From Synoicihabitans lomoniglobus (GTDB lineage Bacteria; Verrucomicrobiota; Verrucomicrobiia; Opitutales; Opitutaceae): a stretch of DNA of 64,000 nucleotides. This document shows positions 40,688 through 49,328 of the stretch, one piece after another. The notes below the pieces were generated by a model that was given only the letters and a program-made list of their open reading frames with translations, was not told where the DNA came from and made no database searches. The first letter of the stretch is position 1. The number at the start of each line of letters is the position of its first letter. Where the stretch lies: positions 4,893,501 through 4,957,500 of the forward strand of contig NZ_CP119075.1 of the NCBI RefSeq assembly GCF_029023725.1, read 5' to 3'. The translations under genes and the position numbers were made by a program.

Positions 40688-41467
40688 ATGAGCCAAGGCA
40701 TCCGTCAGGCGTTCTGCTACCTCGCGCTCCACGCGCTGTTTTTGTCCTGTGCACTAGGCCAGCCGTCCGATCAAACGGGGGCGGGAGTCGATGCCCCGAA
40801 AACAGCCGCGCCAGCCGCGCCCATCGAACCGACCGTAGTCGCCTACACGGATTATCGAGATCCGCTCATGCCGTTCAATCGGGCCATGTTCGCGTTCAAT
40901 GACCTGACCTTGCGCACCGTGCTGATTCCGTTGGGCAAGGGTTACGTCAAAGTCGTTCCGAAACCCGTCCGCACCGGCGTGGGAAACGTATTCGCCAACC
41001 TGAAACTGCCGATTTCCGCGATCAATCATCTCCTCCAGTTCAAACCGAAACAGGCGGGACAAAATCTGGGGCGTTTCGTGATCAACTCCACGGTCGGCCT
41101 CGCCGGGATCTTCGACCCGGCCACGAAAGAGTTTCGTATGAAGCGTCTGGATACAGACTTCGAAGACACGCTCGCCCACTACGGCGCGGGTTACGGCGCC
41201 TATCTCGTCTTGCCGCTCTTCGGACCCACGGATATGCGCCGCGGCACCGGATCGATCGTCGACTACTTTCTACATCCCGTAACCTACCTCGCAGAGACCC
41301 CTGAATCCACCATCATCAACGGCTTCGATTATTTTCAGGACTTCGCTCCCGCCGGAGAAAACTATCTGAAACTAAGAGCCGAAAGCGGCGAGCCCTACAT
41401 CTTCTTCCGGAACCTCTATCTCCAGGATGTCCAGCGTAACGCCGACTATGAGAAAACGCCCAACTAG
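40688..41467 (+). CDS. mlaA: MlaA/VacJ-family outer-membrane lipid asymmetry protein
   Basis: A 259-residue protein from ATG 40688 (MSQGIRQAFCYLALHALFLS); an ATG at 40658 adds ten residues. The N-terminus is a signal with a possible lipobox before Cys 21. Family blocks: YRDPLMPFNRAMFAFNDLTL, NLKLPISAINHLLQFKPKQA, GRFVINSTVGLAGIFDPATK and DFEDTLAHYGAGYGAYLVLP. MlaA removes mislocalised phospholipid from the outer leaflet. It overlaps the RND exporter gene, implying joint function in lipid transport. Confidence 0.9.
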   Translation: MSQGIRQAFCYLALHALFLSCALGQPSDQTGAGVDAPKTAAPAAPIEPTVVAYTDYRDPLMPFNRAMFAFNDLTLRTVLIPLGKGYVKVVPKPVRTGVGNVFANLKLPISAINHLLQFKPKQAGQNLGRFVINSTVGLAGIFDPATKEFRMKRLDTDFEDTLAHYGAGYGAYLVLPLFGPTDMRRGTGSIVDYFLHPVTYLAETPESTIINGFDYFQDFAPAGENYLKLRAESGEPYIFFRNLYLQDVQRNADYEKTPN

Positions 41468-43862
41468 TCCCTTCGTCGACCTGGTCGTCGATCACTCGAA
41501 AGGGGTGCTCGCGCTTTTTGTAGTCATCGCCGGGATACTTTCCTGGCAGGCGAGTCGTTTTGAAATCAACGCCTCGGCTGAAACGCTGCTGACCAAAGAC
41601 AACCAGATCTATCAGCAAGCCCAGTCGGTCAATCGCCGCTTTTCGCCGCAGGAATTCCTGCTCGTGGTTTATCGCCCGAGAGACCACGACGTGCTGTCCG
41701 AACAGACATTCGCTGACCTGAGAACGCTTAGTGCCGAATTGATCAAGCTCCCGCGCGTCGCATCGGTTCGTTCCCTTCTCAACGTTCCGCTTCTTTCGCT
41801 CGCTCCCGGCGGACTGAGCGGAGATCTCGATCCCGACCAATGGACGATCGAAGCGAATGATTTCAGTAACAAAGAAATAAAGTCCGCTTTGACCGGGCAT
41901 CCGATTTATCAGGACCTCCTCGTCAACCAGGACTTTTCCGCCACCGCGATTCAAGTCTCCTTCAAACGGGATAGCGAACTTGAGGGCATCGAAAACGCGG
42001 TTCTCGATCTTCGAAGAGGGGCGGTCGAAGCCAAACTCAGCGAGGCGCAATCCCAGAAAATCGAAAGACTGCAGGAGCAAGCCGAGCCACTACAGAAGGC
42101 GCTCGATCGAACTCGCGAACACGAGATCAAAGCCATCCGCGATCTGTCTGTCGCATATCAAGACCGAGCTGAAATTCTGTTGGGCGGCGCGCACGTTCTC
42201 GGCTACGAGATGATCCAGATCATCACCAAGGATCTTATCGTGTTCGGGGTCGCCATTTTCACGATCATCTGCCTCACCCTCGCGCTGATTTTTCGTGAAC
42301 TCAAGTGGGTCGTCATCCCGGTCATCTGCTGCGTTTTCAGTGTGCTCCCCACCATGGGTTTGCTAGCATTGCTGGGTCTGAAAGCGACGGTCATTTCCGC
42401 AAACTTCATTGCGCTCCAGCTCATCCTGACGATCGCCATAGCGCTTCACTTGATTGTCCAGTTCATCGAAGAGCAGGACCGCCATCCGAATGCGACCACC
42501 GGAGAACTGCTTAAGGCGACCCTTCAGGAAAAAACTAGACCCTGCCTCTACGCCGGCATCACCACTTCGGTCGGGTTCGCTTCGCTCCTCTTCAGCGGCC
42601 TGCAATCGGTCATCTCGTTCGGCTACATGATGATCATCGCAATGGGCGTCTCGATCGTGAGCAGCTTGATCGTGTTTCCCGCCGCGGTATCCCTTTTTGC
42701 CCGACGCGGCACCCCTCGCAGCCACAAGCTGACGGATTCCCTGCTTCGGTCCACCTCCCGGCTTGTCCTCAATCGCAGCGGGTTGATCGTCATGATCAGC
42801 CTGGCGACGATCGTGATCAGCGCGGCGGGCCTGTTCCTGCTGAATGTCGAAAACAGTTTCATTAACTATTTTCGGGAATCCACGCAAACGAGACGCGAGC
42901 TGGCGTTCATCGATCAGGAGTTCGGCGGATCGACTCCCCTGGACGTCATCTACGATATTCCGGGCTACCTGAAACAGGACGACCTGATCATCACGGCCGA
43001 CGCCGTCCAAAAGCTGCAACAGATCCAAGCCATGCTCGATGCGAAGCAAGGAACCGGCAAATCGCTCTCCTTGGTCAACTTCACCGAGCTGGCCAAAACC
43101 GTGAACCAAGGTCGTCCGCTTACGGAATACGAGCTGACCGCCATTTACCGCACGCTCGACCACGATTTCCGCGATGCCCTGCTCGGCTCTTTCTTTGCTG
43201 CCGACGATGGCCAAGCCCGAATCAGTCTCCGAATATCGGATACGACCGACGGCCTGAATCGCGCCGAATTCATGACGGATCTAAAGCAGTCGATGGCCGA
43301 CCTCGGCATCGAGAAGGATCAATACCAACTCACCAGCCTTTTCGTCCTCTACCAAGACATCCTGCAGCGCCTCTTCCGCTCGCAAATCCTCACCATCGGC
43401 CTGGTCTTCATCGTGCTTTCGCTCACGTTTTGGGTGATATTCCGTTCGCTCAAAATCGCGCTCATTGCGATCATTCCCAATATCGTAACCACGATCATCA
43501 TACTCGGGGTGATGGGCTTGGGGCGCATTCCGCTCGATTTGATGACAATCACGATCGCGGCGATCGGCATGGGCATAGCCGTGGACGACACCATTCACTA
43601 CCTCCACCGGTTTCTCGCGGAGCACCGGCAGCACTCCACGGAAAAGGCCATCGAAAAAACCCATGCCTCGGTCGGCCACGCCATCCTCTACACATCCCTC
43701 GTCATCATTCTGGGTTTTTCCGCGCTCAGTTTCTCGGACTTCGTTCCCAGCGTGCTCTTCGGATTGCTGACCGCCCTATCGATCGCCGTCGCCCTGCTCT
43801 GCGACCTCTGCCTTCTCCCCGTGCTCCTCAAACGGTTCATGCGAAACCGGAACGAAATATGA
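41448..43862 (+). CDS. RND/MMPL-type exporter, lipid-transport related
   Basis: An 804-residue membrane protein from ATG 41448 (an ATG at 41427 gives seven more residues). Two RND halves each have one helix, a large periplasmic domain and five further helices. First half: LALFVVIAGILSWQASRFEI and later FRELKWVVIPVICCVFSVLP. Second half: LTIGLVFIVLSLTFWVIFRS and MTITIAAIGMGIAVDDTIHY, where paired Asp residues serve the proton relay. Overlap with mlaA by about 20 bp indicates one operon. Related exporters move hopanoids or other lipids; the substrate here is inferred from context. Confidence 0.88.
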   Translation: MRKRPTSPFVDLVVDHSKGVLALFVVIAGILSWQASRFEINASAETLLTKDNQIYQQAQSVNRRFSPQEFLLVVYRPRDHDVLSEQTFADLRTLSAELIKLPRVASVRSLLNVPLLSLAPGGLSGDLDPDQWTIEANDFSNKEIKSALTGHPIYQDLLVNQDFSATAIQVSFKRDSELEGIENAVLDLRRGAVEAKLSEAQSQKIERLQEQAEPLQKALDRTREHEIKAIRDLSVAYQDRAEILLGGAHVLGYEMIQIITKDLIVFGVAIFTIICLTLALIFRELKWVVIPVICCVFSVLPTMGLLALLGLKATVISANFIALQLILTIAIALHLIVQFIEEQDRHPNATTGELLKATLQEKTRPCLYAGITTSVGFASLLFSGLQSVISFGYMMIIAMGVSIVSSLIVFPAAVSLFARRGTPRSHKLTDSLLRSTSRLVLNRSGLIVMISLATIVISAAGLFLLNVENSFINYFRESTQTRRELAFIDQEFGGSTPLDVIYDIPGYLKQDDLIITADAVQKLQQIQAMLDAKQGTGKSLSLVNFTELAKTVNQGRPLTEYELTAIYRTLDHDFRDALLGSFFAADDGQARISLRISDTTDGLNRAEFMTDLKQSMADLGIEKDQYQLTSLFVLYQDILQRLFRSQILTIGLVFIVLSLTFWVIFRSLKIALIAIIPNIVTTIIILGVMGLGRIPLDLMTITIAAIGMGIAVDDTIHYLHRFLAEHRQHSTEKAIEKTHASVGHAILYTSLVIILGFSALSFSDFVPSVLFGLLTALSIAVALLCDLCLLPVLLKRFMRNRNEI

Positions 43863-43942
43863 TTCCATGGCCTCACGCCGCGTCATCGACGCTGACCTCA
43901 TCGCCACCTCGACGAAACTGCCACGCACCGTTCATCAACTTT

Positions 43943-43969
43943 AGCCGGGGTCTCCAACCCCGGCTTTTT
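43943..43969 (+). terminator. Intrinsic terminator after the mlaA-exporter operon
   Basis: GCCGGGG (43944-43950) pairs with CCCCGGC (43958-43964), flanked by an A-T pair, then five T residues. Confidence 0.88.
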
Positions 43970-43976
43970 CGTGGGT

Positions 43977-44042
43977 TTATCCGGACAGTGGGTTATCCGG
44001 ACAGGGTTATCCGGACAGGGTCAGGTTATCCGGACAGGGTCA
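43977..44042 (+). repeat. Four copies of TTATCCGGACAG, GGGTC-type border tag
   Basis: TTATCCGGACAG occurs at 43977, 43993, 44007 and 44026. The last two are followed by GGTCAGG and GGTCATG, the same core found beside the other mobile modules. No insertion sequence is present here now, so the site may be an empty or relic border. Nothing else is recognised up to 44122. Confidence 0.75.
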
Positions 44043-44122
44043 TGTCGTCACTTTGTCAGCGTTTTGCCGATCAGATGGGAAATCCGACGACGACGATCCG
44101 CCGCCATAGGCTATGGCGTCAC

Positions 44123-44368
44123 TCAGAGTGACTCCAGAAAGCCCCGCAGACGTTTCCTCGTCAGAAGGATGCCGCTGAGGCGTTGATCGTCGGCCACCAA
44201 AGTGGGAATCCCACGCACGCCGTCTGCCTTGGCCTGCAGACGATGCGTCAGGAATTCGGTCTTCTCGATCTCCACGTCCGGAAAATCCGGTAGCATCCGG
44301 GCCAGCCACAAACCGGACAAGCGGCACCGCGGACAGATCGCCGAGTGATAGAACCGGACCTGCTTCAT
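44123..44368 (-). CDS. Small thioredoxin/glutaredoxin-like protein
   Basis: An 81-residue protein starting MKQVRFYHSAICPRCRLSGL with a CPRC redox pair at positions 12-15, followed by GVRGIPTLVADDQRLSGILL, which contains the conserved cis-Pro. The longer frame reaching to 44680 is a shadow of the upstream gene. The ATG overlaps the stop of that gene by 4 bp. It may reduce or oxidise partner thiols; the link with an SdpI-like protein is not described to my knowledge. Confidence 0.75.
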   Translation of the reverse strand: MKQVRFYHSAICPRCRLSGLWLARMLPDFPDVEIEKTEFLTHRLQAKADGVRGIPTLVADDQRLSGILLTRKRLRGFLESL

Positions 44369-44976
44369 GAACTCGGGGTCGATCCGCGCCACGTTGCCAG
44401 TGAATAAAATTTCCGCCCCACGCACAACACCGCCGACGATACAAACGCCACGGTCGCAGCCTCGGAGGCTGCTTCGGCCGGCCACGCGAGCCAGACCCAT
44501 ACCACCACCGTGCCGGCGAACATGAATACCCGGCCGCAGAAACGATGCACGCCCTGCCAGTCGAATGGCTCCTCGGTCAAACGCCACGGGGAAGCCAGCT
44601 TGGGCAGGAAATTGCCCAACACGACAAACGCGGCACCCGAAAGCACGCCACCGAGCTGACGCGCCGGTTCCACCAACCATACATCCAACAACCCGGATAT
44701 CACGGCGAGCTTAGCTCCCGGCCCCAAAAGCATGACGAGCGCTCCACCCAGGAACGCGCCCCTCACCAGCCATTGCTGACCCTCGCGGGCGCGTCGCGCC
44801 ACGCCCCGGGAACGGTTTTCAAAAATCAGGATGGCCGAGACGAAAAGAGTCGCGGGAATAAGGAGAACGAACGCCTCCTCCGGCTTGAGCACGATCACCC
44901 AAACCGAAAGTCCGATCGCGATCCCGACGGACAACATGGAAAACAGCGGGGAAATGCACCGCAGCCACGCACTCAT
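44365..44976 (-). CDS. SdpI-like membrane protein
   Basis: A 203-residue protein with about six hydrophobic segments. The region LVEPARQLGGVLSGAAFVVL followed by GNFLPKLASPWRLTEEPFDW and QGVHRFCGRVFMFAG is the SdpI-family signature (PKL-x-P-x-R ... W-x-x-x-H-R-x-x-G). SdpI in Bacillus confers immunity to SdpC and recruits the repressor SdpR. Here an ArsR-type regulator precedes it with a 4-bp overlap, matching the SdpR-SdpI pair. No SdpC-like toxin is visible. Confidence 0.78.
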   Translation of the reverse strand: MSAWLRCISPLFSMLSVGIAIGLSVWVIVLKPEEAFVLLIPATLFVSAILIFENRSRGVARRAREGQQWLVRGAFLGGALVMLLGPGAKLAVISGLLDVWLVEPARQLGGVLSGAAFVVLGNFLPKLASPWRLTEEPFDWQGVHRFCGRVFMFAGTVVVWVWLAWPAEAASEAATVAFVSSAVLCVGRKFYSLATWRGSTPSS

Positions 44977-45290
44977 GAGACGGATCTCCCGGGCTTGACG
45001 GCGGCGACCTCTCGCGACGCCTTGACCTGCTCATCGAATCCGAAGGCGCTCGTGAACCCCAACAGGGCGTCTTCCAGCACGGAGAGTTGCAGCCGGTAGG
45101 TGATCGTCGTGCCGCTTTTCTCCGACTCGATCAACCCGGCCTCACGCAACACGGCGAAGTGCCGCGACATCGTCGGTTTGGCTACGGGAAATTTTTCCGC
45201 CAACTCACCCGCAGTCATGGGCCGACGGCGCAGCAGCTTCAACACCTCCCGCCGCGTCGGATCGGAAAGGGCCCGGAAAACCTGATTCAT
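44973..45290 (-). CDS. ArsR-family repressor, SdpR-like
   Basis: A 105-residue winged-helix protein beginning MNQVFRALSDPTRREVLKLL at 45290; the frame continues to 45374 without family similarity. The recognition region is RPMTAGELAEKFPVAKPTMS followed by RHFAVLREAGLIESEKSG. No Cys-based metal site is seen, fitting the SdpR branch rather than metal sensors. A perfect 16-bp palindrome lies 6 bp upstream of the start and is probably its operator. First gene of a three-gene overlapping operon. Confidence 0.88.
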   Translation of the reverse strand: MNQVFRALSDPTRREVLKLLRRRPMTAGELAEKFPVAKPTMSRHFAVLREAGLIESEKSGTTITYRLQLSVLEDALLGFTSAFGFDEQVKASREVAAVKPGRSVS

Positions 45291-45296
45291 ATGTGC

Positions 45297-45312
45297 ATGT
45301 TTAGCTAAACAT
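45297..45312. promoter_or_regulatory. Palindromic operator of the SdpR-like repressor
   Basis: ATGTTTAGCTAAACAT is a perfect 16-bp palindrome just upstream of the regulator start. On the minus strand TATATT (around 45315-45320) could be the -10, so binding would block transcription. The TTAGCTAA core is of the kind bound by SdpR-type ArsR proteins. Confidence 0.7.
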
Positions 45313-45444
45313 CTAAATATAGCAAGTGTTTCTTGCGACACCTTGGCGATCTCGGTCCGGAATTCTTCGATCAACCGATATAATCGGCGTGAGGGAACCG
45401 GTTCCGCTTTTCAGCACTCTCTATTGGCAGCACCGTTTCCACCA

Positions 45445-47271
45445 ATGACCTTCTCTTCCATTGTCCGCCTTGGGCTGCGTCTGCTGGCCCTCTCTGCCGG
45501 GCTCCTGACCGCACGCGTCGAGGCGCAGAACTCCGCCCAACCCATGCAACTGCAAGCCGACGGTCAGGGCGTTTCCGGACAGCTGTTCGTTTCTCCCGAG
45601 ATCCTGAGCAACGAGATGGCCGACGAACTGGTGTTCACGCTCACGTCGGAGCCGCTTTACGGCCGGGTGGGCCTCGCGGGCGGCACCAACGCGGACGTAT
45701 TTGCCAACAAGACCGCCCGTCTCGGCTACTTTGCCTACCGGCCCGAAGACGACTACGAGGGTTACGACTCGTTCACCTACGAGGTGCTCAATCGCACCAA
45801 CGGATTGGTCTTTGCCAACGAGGTGGAGATCGACGTGACGCCGCCTCCGCCCCTGGAGATGGACTCGTTTGAAGTCAGTGCCGATCGCGAGCGCGCGGTG
45901 CATGCCGTGCCCGTCACCCTGCAGACCCGCCCGAACCTGCCGGCCTCGACCAAGCTCCCGAGCCATGAAGATTTCATGAGCGAAGTGGACCGCCTCTCCA
46001 TCGTCGATGCCAAGATCGCCTACGTGCTCGACGACAAGGCCCGACCCGCCCATGGCACGGCCCGCCTCGATCGCGCCACCGGGCAGCTCAGCTACGCCCC
46101 CGCACCAAACTTCATCGGCGAGGACCGTTTCACCTACTACACGATCGACGAAAACAACCCGTCGATCGGCGTGGAAAACGTCGTCACGATAAGCGTGGAG
46201 CCGATCCGCACCAACAAGACGAAGTTCGCCGATCGCTCCAAGAGCCGCGAAGTTGATCTCGTTTTTGTCATCAACAACTCGCCCTCCATGGCCCCGCACC
46301 AGAACCGCATCGCGGACAACCTGCGGCGCTTCCGCCAGCTGTTCGACGAGCGCGAGCTCGACTACCGCATCGGCGTGCTCACGACCGACTTCGTCAACGC
46401 CGGCCAGCGTGGCTACAAACGCGTGCGCGGCATCGAACTCGATTCCCGCGGTCAACCGGTCCTTGGCCGCGACGGCGAACCCCGCCGCCAGACCAAACAA
46501 GTCGCCAGCAACGGCAACCTCGTCACGCTCCCCTTCCTCCGCCAGCCGTGGATCACGCCCAAGACCCCCGACAGCGTTTTCGCCGAACTCGTGCGGGTCG
46601 GCACCAACGGAGACAGCAACCGCACCGCCTTCACCGCCGTGTATAACTTCGTCGCCGGTGCCTACAACGGGCAGAATGCGCTGCTGCGCCCCGAGGCCAC
46701 CACCATCGTCGTCTTTTTCATGGACGAAGAGGAAACCCGCATGGCGACCTGGCGGACCGCCCGGGACGGCACCCGCAAGGCCGAGTGGGTCCAGAACGGC
46801 AAGCTCCCCGAGCTCCTGCAGGATTATAACGCCGACCATCCCACTGAACGCCAGACTCTCGACGGCTACATCAACTACTGGGTCCTGCGCCCCTTCATCA
46901 TCGTGAAGGGCAACCAGCGGGGTAAGATCGAAATGCACGCCGTGGTCTCACCCTCCAACGTCTCGCACCGCCGCGCCGCCGAATTGACCGGCGGCACCGT
47001 GCTCAACATCGAGAGCGATTTCTCCGCCTCGCTGGCCGAGCTGGGCGACCGCATCGCCGACACCGTGGCGGTCGCCCTCGACCCCGTCACCATCGGCTCC
47101 ACGCTCTACCAGCCCAGCCTGCGCGTGCTCGTCGACGGCAGTGCCGTCCCCGCTGATCCGAAAAACGGATACATCTACGACGAACTCACCCACAGCATCC
47201 GCTTCCAAGGCACCGCGAAAAAAGCCGCCTTCGCCGCCAAGATCGAAATCTCCTACGAAGAACACCGCTGA
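45445..47271 (+). CDS. Exported protein with Ig-like domains and a vWFA-like domain
   Basis: A 608-residue protein from ATG 45445 with signal peptide (MTFSSIVRLGLRLLALSAGL, cleaved near RVEAQ). Two cadherin/VCBS-like repeats are marked by LGYFAYRPEDDYEGYDSFTY and LSYAPAPNFIGEDRFTYYTI. A vWFA-like region (about 265-520) starts EVDLVFVINNSPSMAPHQNR; its metal-ion motif reads NNSPS instead of DxSxS. It probably sits in the envelope and mediates protein contacts. Partner unknown; the neighbouring gene is convergent. Confidence 0.75.
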   Translation: MTFSSIVRLGLRLLALSAGLLTARVEAQNSAQPMQLQADGQGVSGQLFVSPEILSNEMADELVFTLTSEPLYGRVGLAGGTNADVFANKTARLGYFAYRPEDDYEGYDSFTYEVLNRTNGLVFANEVEIDVTPPPPLEMDSFEVSADRERAVHAVPVTLQTRPNLPASTKLPSHEDFMSEVDRLSIVDAKIAYVLDDKARPAHGTARLDRATGQLSYAPAPNFIGEDRFTYYTIDENNPSIGVENVVTISVEPIRTNKTKFADRSKSREVDLVFVINNSPSMAPHQNRIADNLRRFRQLFDERELDYRIGVLTTDFVNAGQRGYKRVRGIELDSRGQPVLGRDGEPRRQTKQVASNGNLVTLPFLRQPWITPKTPDSVFAELVRVGTNGDSNRTAFTAVYNFVAGAYNGQNALLRPEATTIVVFFMDEEETRMATWRTARDGTRKAEWVQNGKLPELLQDYNADHPTERQTLDGYINYWVLRPFIIVKGNQRGKIEMHAVVSPSNVSHRRAAELTGGTVLNIESDFSASLAELGDRIADTVAVALDPVTIGSTLYQPSLRVLVDGSAVPADPKNGYIYDELTHSIRFQGTAKKAAFAAKIEISYEEHR

Positions 47272-47335
47272 AGTCGGACCTGGAATGAGGTGAACCGGCC
47301 CGAGCCGGTTGCAATCACGCATCCGCGACTTCATG

Positions 47336-49063
47336 CTATTGCCGGTCAATCGCTTGGATCAGCCCCGACCAATATTGGCGCTGAACCGCGGAGAATCGGG
47401 TTTCCTGCGCGCGTTCCCTCATCCGTAGAAACTCCACCGCGTTGCCCGCAAAGAACCGTCCGCGCCACCGCGGATCGAGCGAGCGAAACACCTCATCCCA
47501 GGCCGCCAGATAGCCTTCGAACCCCGGGACCTGCTGCATCATGTGCCAGTCGGTTCCATACATGACCTTGTCCCCCAACCGCCACTCGCCGTCGGCGGAA
47601 GGGAGATCGATCAGGGAGGAAAGCCGCGCTCCGGCCAGGGCCCGGCCCCGCGGCGTCAGCACCGGCTCCAAAAAATCCAGACCGCAGTAGACGTTCTTGA
47701 ACTCGAGGCATAGGTCGACCACCTGACGACCGTAGTGCCACCGCTGCCGTTGCGCCGACGACACGGGGGGCATCGTGCTGTCCAGCCGGGGGTCGCTGAA
47801 CCAGAACGCTTCACCGCCGGCGTGGCCGAAGCACAACACCAGGTCGGGATGTTTTTCTAATACCATGCGCCAGAAATACGGGTCGGAATTCTCGCCATAT
47901 CCAGCCTCCGCCTCGAACCCGACCGGAGTGCAGTGCGTGAACAAAGGAACCTTTTTCTCCGCCGCCCAGGTAAAGAATTCGTCCAGAACCGCATCGAGTT
48001 CGCCGGCGTCCCGCCACTGTTCGTAGCGCGACTTCCATCGGTCCAACGCGGAGGGTTTCCAGACGGGCGGGCGGGCGGGAATAACGTTGGCCGCTACTCT
48101 GTAACCGCTAGGCGGATACACCTTGATGCCCCAGGCACCCGCCGCCATGGCTCTCTGGGCGTAGGGCAGTGCGTCGCTATTTCGGAAGGGATCATAGGCT
48201 GAAAAGTGAATCAAACGCCCGCCCTGGCGTCGATCCAGCCGGGCAAAACCATCGATCTGCCGATCAAACAAATTACTCGGCGAATCACCGTAGGCCGTTC
48301 CCATGTCCATCAGATGATGCAGGAACAAATCCACCTGCGGATACGCACGTTCCCGCAGATAGGTGGCGATCTCGTCCTGACGACGCACCATGATGCCGAA
48401 AAAGCTGAGATATCCGGCCAGTTTCTCCCGGGCCGAACGCAGCGTCCGGATTGATTTATCCTCCCCACGGGCCTCCTCCCCGTGTTCCTCCTCGATCAGG
48501 AATCCTGCCTTTCGCAGGGATTCCACAATCAACACCGCGTCATCGGAAAGCCCGTCGAACGCACGGCGCATTTCCAATGACTTCACGCCCTCCTGGGAAA
48601 GTTGGTCATCCCGCCACTCACGCTCACGCCTTCCCCCTCCCGTGTCCTTGTTTTCGGGTGGCGGCGCGTCTTCATCCGCAAGCGCGTCCGGCTCGTGCAG
48701 AAACCGCAGCAGGATGATTCGCTCAGACTGTTCAAGGACGGTAGCCTCCGGTTGATCGACCGATTTCCATAAGTTGCGTCCCTTCAGCCCCTCTCCCTCC
48801 TCGGCCGCCGGAGTCATGTGCAGGATCGACCGCGCCAACACCCCCGCCACCACGGGCCCAACGCCTTTCGATCGCAGAATGCCATACACCGGCAAGTCTC
48901 TGACGTTGAAAACATGGGTATGGACATCGATCACCCGCACGGCCGGGGCTTCTGCGGTCGCCGGGATCTCGGCCCGCAGCACCGACTCCCCCAGGACTAC
49001 GCCCATGAGGATCGAAAATCGAATGGCCCGAAAATGACCAAGATGAAGCGGGTAGGATTGCAT
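47336..49063 (-). CDS. Amidohydrolase-superfamily protein (COG2159-like), exported
   Basis: A 575-residue protein from ATG 49063; the frame runs to 49378 but the added N-terminus is low-complexity. MQSYPLHLGHFRAIRFSILM is a signal or anchor. The barrel shows VRVIDVHTHVFNV (HxH metal ligands), KVPLFTHCTPVGFEAEAGYG, PDLVLCFGHAGGEAFWFSDP and LGDKVMYGTDWHMMQ (final Asp). A charged insertion (about 95-190, LADEDAPPPENKDTGGGRRE) is unusual. It probably hydrolyses or decarboxylates a small molecule; the substrate cannot be told. Confidence 0.78.
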   Translation of the reverse strand: MQSYPLHLGHFRAIRFSILMGVVLGESVLRAEIPATAEAPAVRVIDVHTHVFNVRDLPVYGILRSKGVGPVVAGVLARSILHMTPAAEEGEGLKGRNLWKSVDQPEATVLEQSERIILLRFLHEPDALADEDAPPPENKDTGGGRREREWRDDQLSQEGVKSLEMRRAFDGLSDDAVLIVESLRKAGFLIEEEHGEEARGEDKSIRTLRSAREKLAGYLSFFGIMVRRQDEIATYLRERAYPQVDLFLHHLMDMGTAYGDSPSNLFDRQIDGFARLDRRQGGRLIHFSAYDPFRNSDALPYAQRAMAAGAWGIKVYPPSGYRVAANVIPARPPVWKPSALDRWKSRYEQWRDAGELDAVLDEFFTWAAEKKVPLFTHCTPVGFEAEAGYGENSDPYFWRMVLEKHPDLVLCFGHAGGEAFWFSDPRLDSTMPPVSSAQRQRWHYGRQVVDLCLEFKNVYCGLDFLEPVLTPRGRALAGARLSSLIDLPSADGEWRLGDKVMYGTDWHMMQQVPGFEGYLAAWDEVFRSLDPRWRGRFFAGNAVEFLRMRERAQETRFSAVQRQYWSGLIQAIDRQ

Positions 49064-49328
49064 GACGAATGGGGAGGAGTAAACGACGTCCCGACCGGGG
49101 CACCTTCCGTGGTATAACGTCGTTTTTCCCCTCATCCTGACAAATCGCCTCCATCCACTCCCCCCGAGCGACCCCGGAAGCGTTCCGCCCAAGGGTGGGC
49201 GGTCGATGCGAGCCGCCCCTTTTAATCCCCCATCAGCCCCTTGGCCCCACCACCAGTCGAGCCACATCGCGACGGATCGCGGTGGTTTTCGGTTTTCGCG
49301 CCGAGAGGTTTCCGACCAGCGTTTCGCC

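Noticed and set aside
44102..44118. CGCCATAG/CTATGGCG palindrome near the thioredoxin-like gene stop
   Set aside because: A one-base centre cannot form an RNA hairpin and no promoter adjoins it. Probably chance, or a minor part of the 3' end.
44369..44680. N-terminal extension of the thioredoxin-like frame to 44680
   Set aside because: The extension is antisense-free but out of frame inside the SdpI-like gene and Arg/Gly-rich. The ATG at 44368 overlaps the SdpI stop and gives a normal thioredoxin-like start.
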